A stretch of DNA of 52,226 nt from Methyloversatilis sp. GTDB lineage: Bacteria > Pseudomonadota > Gammaproteobacteria > Burkholderiales > Rhodocyclaceae. This document shows, piece by piece, positions 50,665 to 52,226 of this stretch. Below the pieces are notes generated by a model. It did not search any database. It saw only the letters and a program-made list of their open reading frames with translations, and was not told the origin of the DNA. Made by a program: the position numbers and the translations under genes. The stretch's first letter is position 1; each line of letters opens with the position of its first letter. The stretch spans positions 1-52,226 of the forward strand of contig JAGNYW010000019.1 of the NCBI GenBank assembly GCA_017984755.1, in the 5' to 3' direction.

Positions 50665-51231
50665 ATGAAATCCTCACTCATCCCCGGCGCCGCAATCGCC
50701 GTGGCTCTGTTGTCCGGTTGCGCGAGCGTGACCACGCCCTCTTCGTCGAACGGCAAGTCGACGGACATCCACAAGGAATACTGGGCGAAGTACGACCATT
50801 CGATCCGTCCGGCCCCGTCGGCACAGCCCGCCAAGCCCCTTTTCGTGGCAGCGCCTTCGGCGACGGCGGTTCCGGCCGAGGTCCCGCGCGCCAGAACCTG
50901 TTCGGAATCCGCTCCGGACAGCACGCTCAAGCTCATCGAGTCGCTCGAGAAATCGGCGGGCGCGAAGACCGGCGGGTCGGCCGAGCTGGATGCGTCGGTC
51001 GTGAGACTGGCGGAGCGCACGCAGATGCTGGGCTTCCTGCGCGAGTCGCTTTACCGCACATGCGAGCGCGCTGCTGCCGGTCAGATCACGAAGGAAGAAG
51101 CCACCGCCGCCTACGACAAGGTGATGAACTCGGTGCACGCCATCATCGAAACCGACCGCGACCTCGCCAAGGAATCCGCGGCCAAGGCCCTGAAGTCGCT
51201 GTCGCCCGAGCAGATCAAGGCGCTGAAGTAA
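50665..51231 (+). CDS. Lipoprotein of unknown function
   Basis: A 188-residue protein: signal peptide with lipobox LSGC (Cys19), a Ser/Pro-rich linker, and two mostly helical parts (SESAPDSTLKLIESLEKSAG and a long C-terminal helix region with ITKEEATAAYDKVMNSVHAIIETD). I do not recognise the family. GAGAAGGAG precedes the ATG at 50665. Confidence 0.8.
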   Translation: MKSSLIPGAAIAVALLSGCASVTTPSSSNGKSTDIHKEYWAKYDHSIRPAPSAQPAKPLFVAAPSATAVPAEVPRARTCSESAPDSTLKLIESLEKSAGAKTGGSAELDASVVRLAERTQMLGFLRESLYRTCERAAAGQITKEEATAAYDKVMNSVHAIIETDRDLAKESAAKALKSLSPEQIKALK

Positions 51232-51280
51232 GTCCGTATCGCGGGTGGCGAGCAGTGCCTGCCACCCGCGACACCGGTTG

Positions 51281-51383
51281 AATGACGTTCGAATCGTAGG
51301 AGCGATCCATCGATCGCGAACGCGAGCGTTGAACCGGTGCAGGTGCCCGATCAACGTCCCCATCGCGATCAATGGATCGCTCC
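51281..51383. repeat. Palindromic intergenic repeat, copy 2
   Basis: The arms GGAGCGATCCATCGATCGCGA (51299-51319) and its partner 51363-51383 pair at 20 of 21 positions, and an inner CGTTGA/TCAACG pair extends the stem. The left flank AATGACGTTCGAAT (51281-51294) recurs at copy 3. This is the best-preserved copy. Confidence 0.85.
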
Positions 51384-51521
51384 CACAAAACCAGAGCCTT
51401 GCTCCTGTTCGTCGCCCGCAGAGCCGGCTGGGCATGCAAGGGTCAGCCGTGGGCCGCTCGCACAAAAAACCGAAGTACGACGCGCAGAGCCTGTAGCAGA
51501 CGGCACCCGCGATCCCAATCG

Positions 51522-51621
51522 AATGACGTTCGAATTGTAGAGCGCCGATTGATCTCGAACGCGAGCGTTGATGGCGAACCTGCGCATGTTCAGCGCACAG
51601 GTTCGCGATCAATGGATCGCC
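51522..51621. repeat. Palindromic intergenic repeat, copy 3
   Basis: It repeats the left flank AATGACGTTCGAAT and the core TCGAACGCGAGCGTTGA of copy 2, and ends in TCGCGATCAATGGATCGC, the same end as copy 2. It also has its own GCGAACCTG/CAGGTTCGC arms. Between copies 2 and 3, CGCTC(C/G)CACAAAA motifs (51378-51392 and 51455-51471) suggest remnants of further units. Confidence 0.8.
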
Positions 51622-51639
51622 CGCCTTGCCGTTGCGCCT

Positions 51640-52226
<587 letters not shown>

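Larger units (their letters stand above)
51232..51639. other. Repeat-filled intergenic region between lipoprotein and thiC
   Basis: About 400 bases without a gene. It carries two palindromic repeat copies in direct orientation and degenerate remnants. It is the convergent gap before the thiC 3' end. Confidence 0.6.

Overview
The window is a GC-rich chromosomal segment of a betaproteobacterium. A Rhodocyclales or Methyloversatilis-like methylotroph is my best guess from gene content (PEP-CTERM/PrsT proteins, DUF3034, NnrS/NsrR, RavA-ViaA, an exported quinoprotein dehydrogenase operon, FadE/FadL beta-oxidation); this is inference, not a database match. No rRNA, tRNA, IS element or CRISPR array was seen. 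Both window edges cut a gene: the 3' end of a PrsT-like TPR protein at the left and the C-terminal part of thiC (minus strand) at the right.

Layout. (1) 1-4.9 kb: PrsT end, a PEP-CTERM protein, and on the minus strand an Atm1-type ABC exporter and an MgtC/DUF4010 membrane protein, then a tiny HMA-like protein. (2) 5.2-7.9 kb: a compact trio of a cyclase-fold protein with lost catalytic residues, a TPR lipoprotein and a membrane Ser/Thr kinase. (3) 8.0-20.95 kb: a fatty-acid degradation region headed by a PsrA-like TetR repressor with a readable promoter and operator, followed by FadE, a thiolase, a FadJ-type enzyme, a YciA-like thioesterase, FadL, a FadN-type enzyme, FadA and an enoyl-CoA hydratase/isomerase. 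(4) 21-24.8 kb: truncated-haemoglobin lipoprotein, DUF3034 outer-membrane protein, YcgR/PilZ protein, small membrane protein, MscS channel. (5) 24.8-29.5 kb: an FNR-box-preceded nitric-oxide cluster (nnrS, nsrR, MIP18-like, two paralogous small acidic proteins with TTG starts flanking a membrane protein, SirB2-like). (6) 29.5-34.1 kb: 5-formyl-THF cyclo-ligase, ravA, viaA and a DUF364 gene.

(7) 34.4-39.9 kb: LysR regulator, orphan protein, EF-hand protein, DUF3147 protein, a broken deoxyribosyltransferase-like gene and a full two-domain ArsA ATPase. (8) 40-46.3 kb: DksA/TraR-like zinc finger (with a second FNR-type box), lipocalin, ABM monooxygenase, exported msrB-msrA pair, DUF4149 protein, CorC/CNNM protein, ChrA. 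(9) 46.4-50.3 kb: a sigma-54 promoter with an upstream array of GAGAC/GTCTC half-sites drives a PQQ alcohol dehydrogenase with the lanthanide-type Asp pair, followed by a XoxJ-like binding protein, a cytochrome c and a GlcG/HbpS-like protein; a hairpin lies in every gap of this operon. (10) 50.6-52.2 kb: a lipoprotein, a dispersed palindromic repeat present three times in the window, and thiC.

The most promising undescribed points are the sigma-54/GAGAC enhancer and punctuated structure of the quinoprotein operon, the NO cluster with its duplicated small protein, the pseudo-cyclase/lipoprotein/kinase trio, and the palindromic repeat family.
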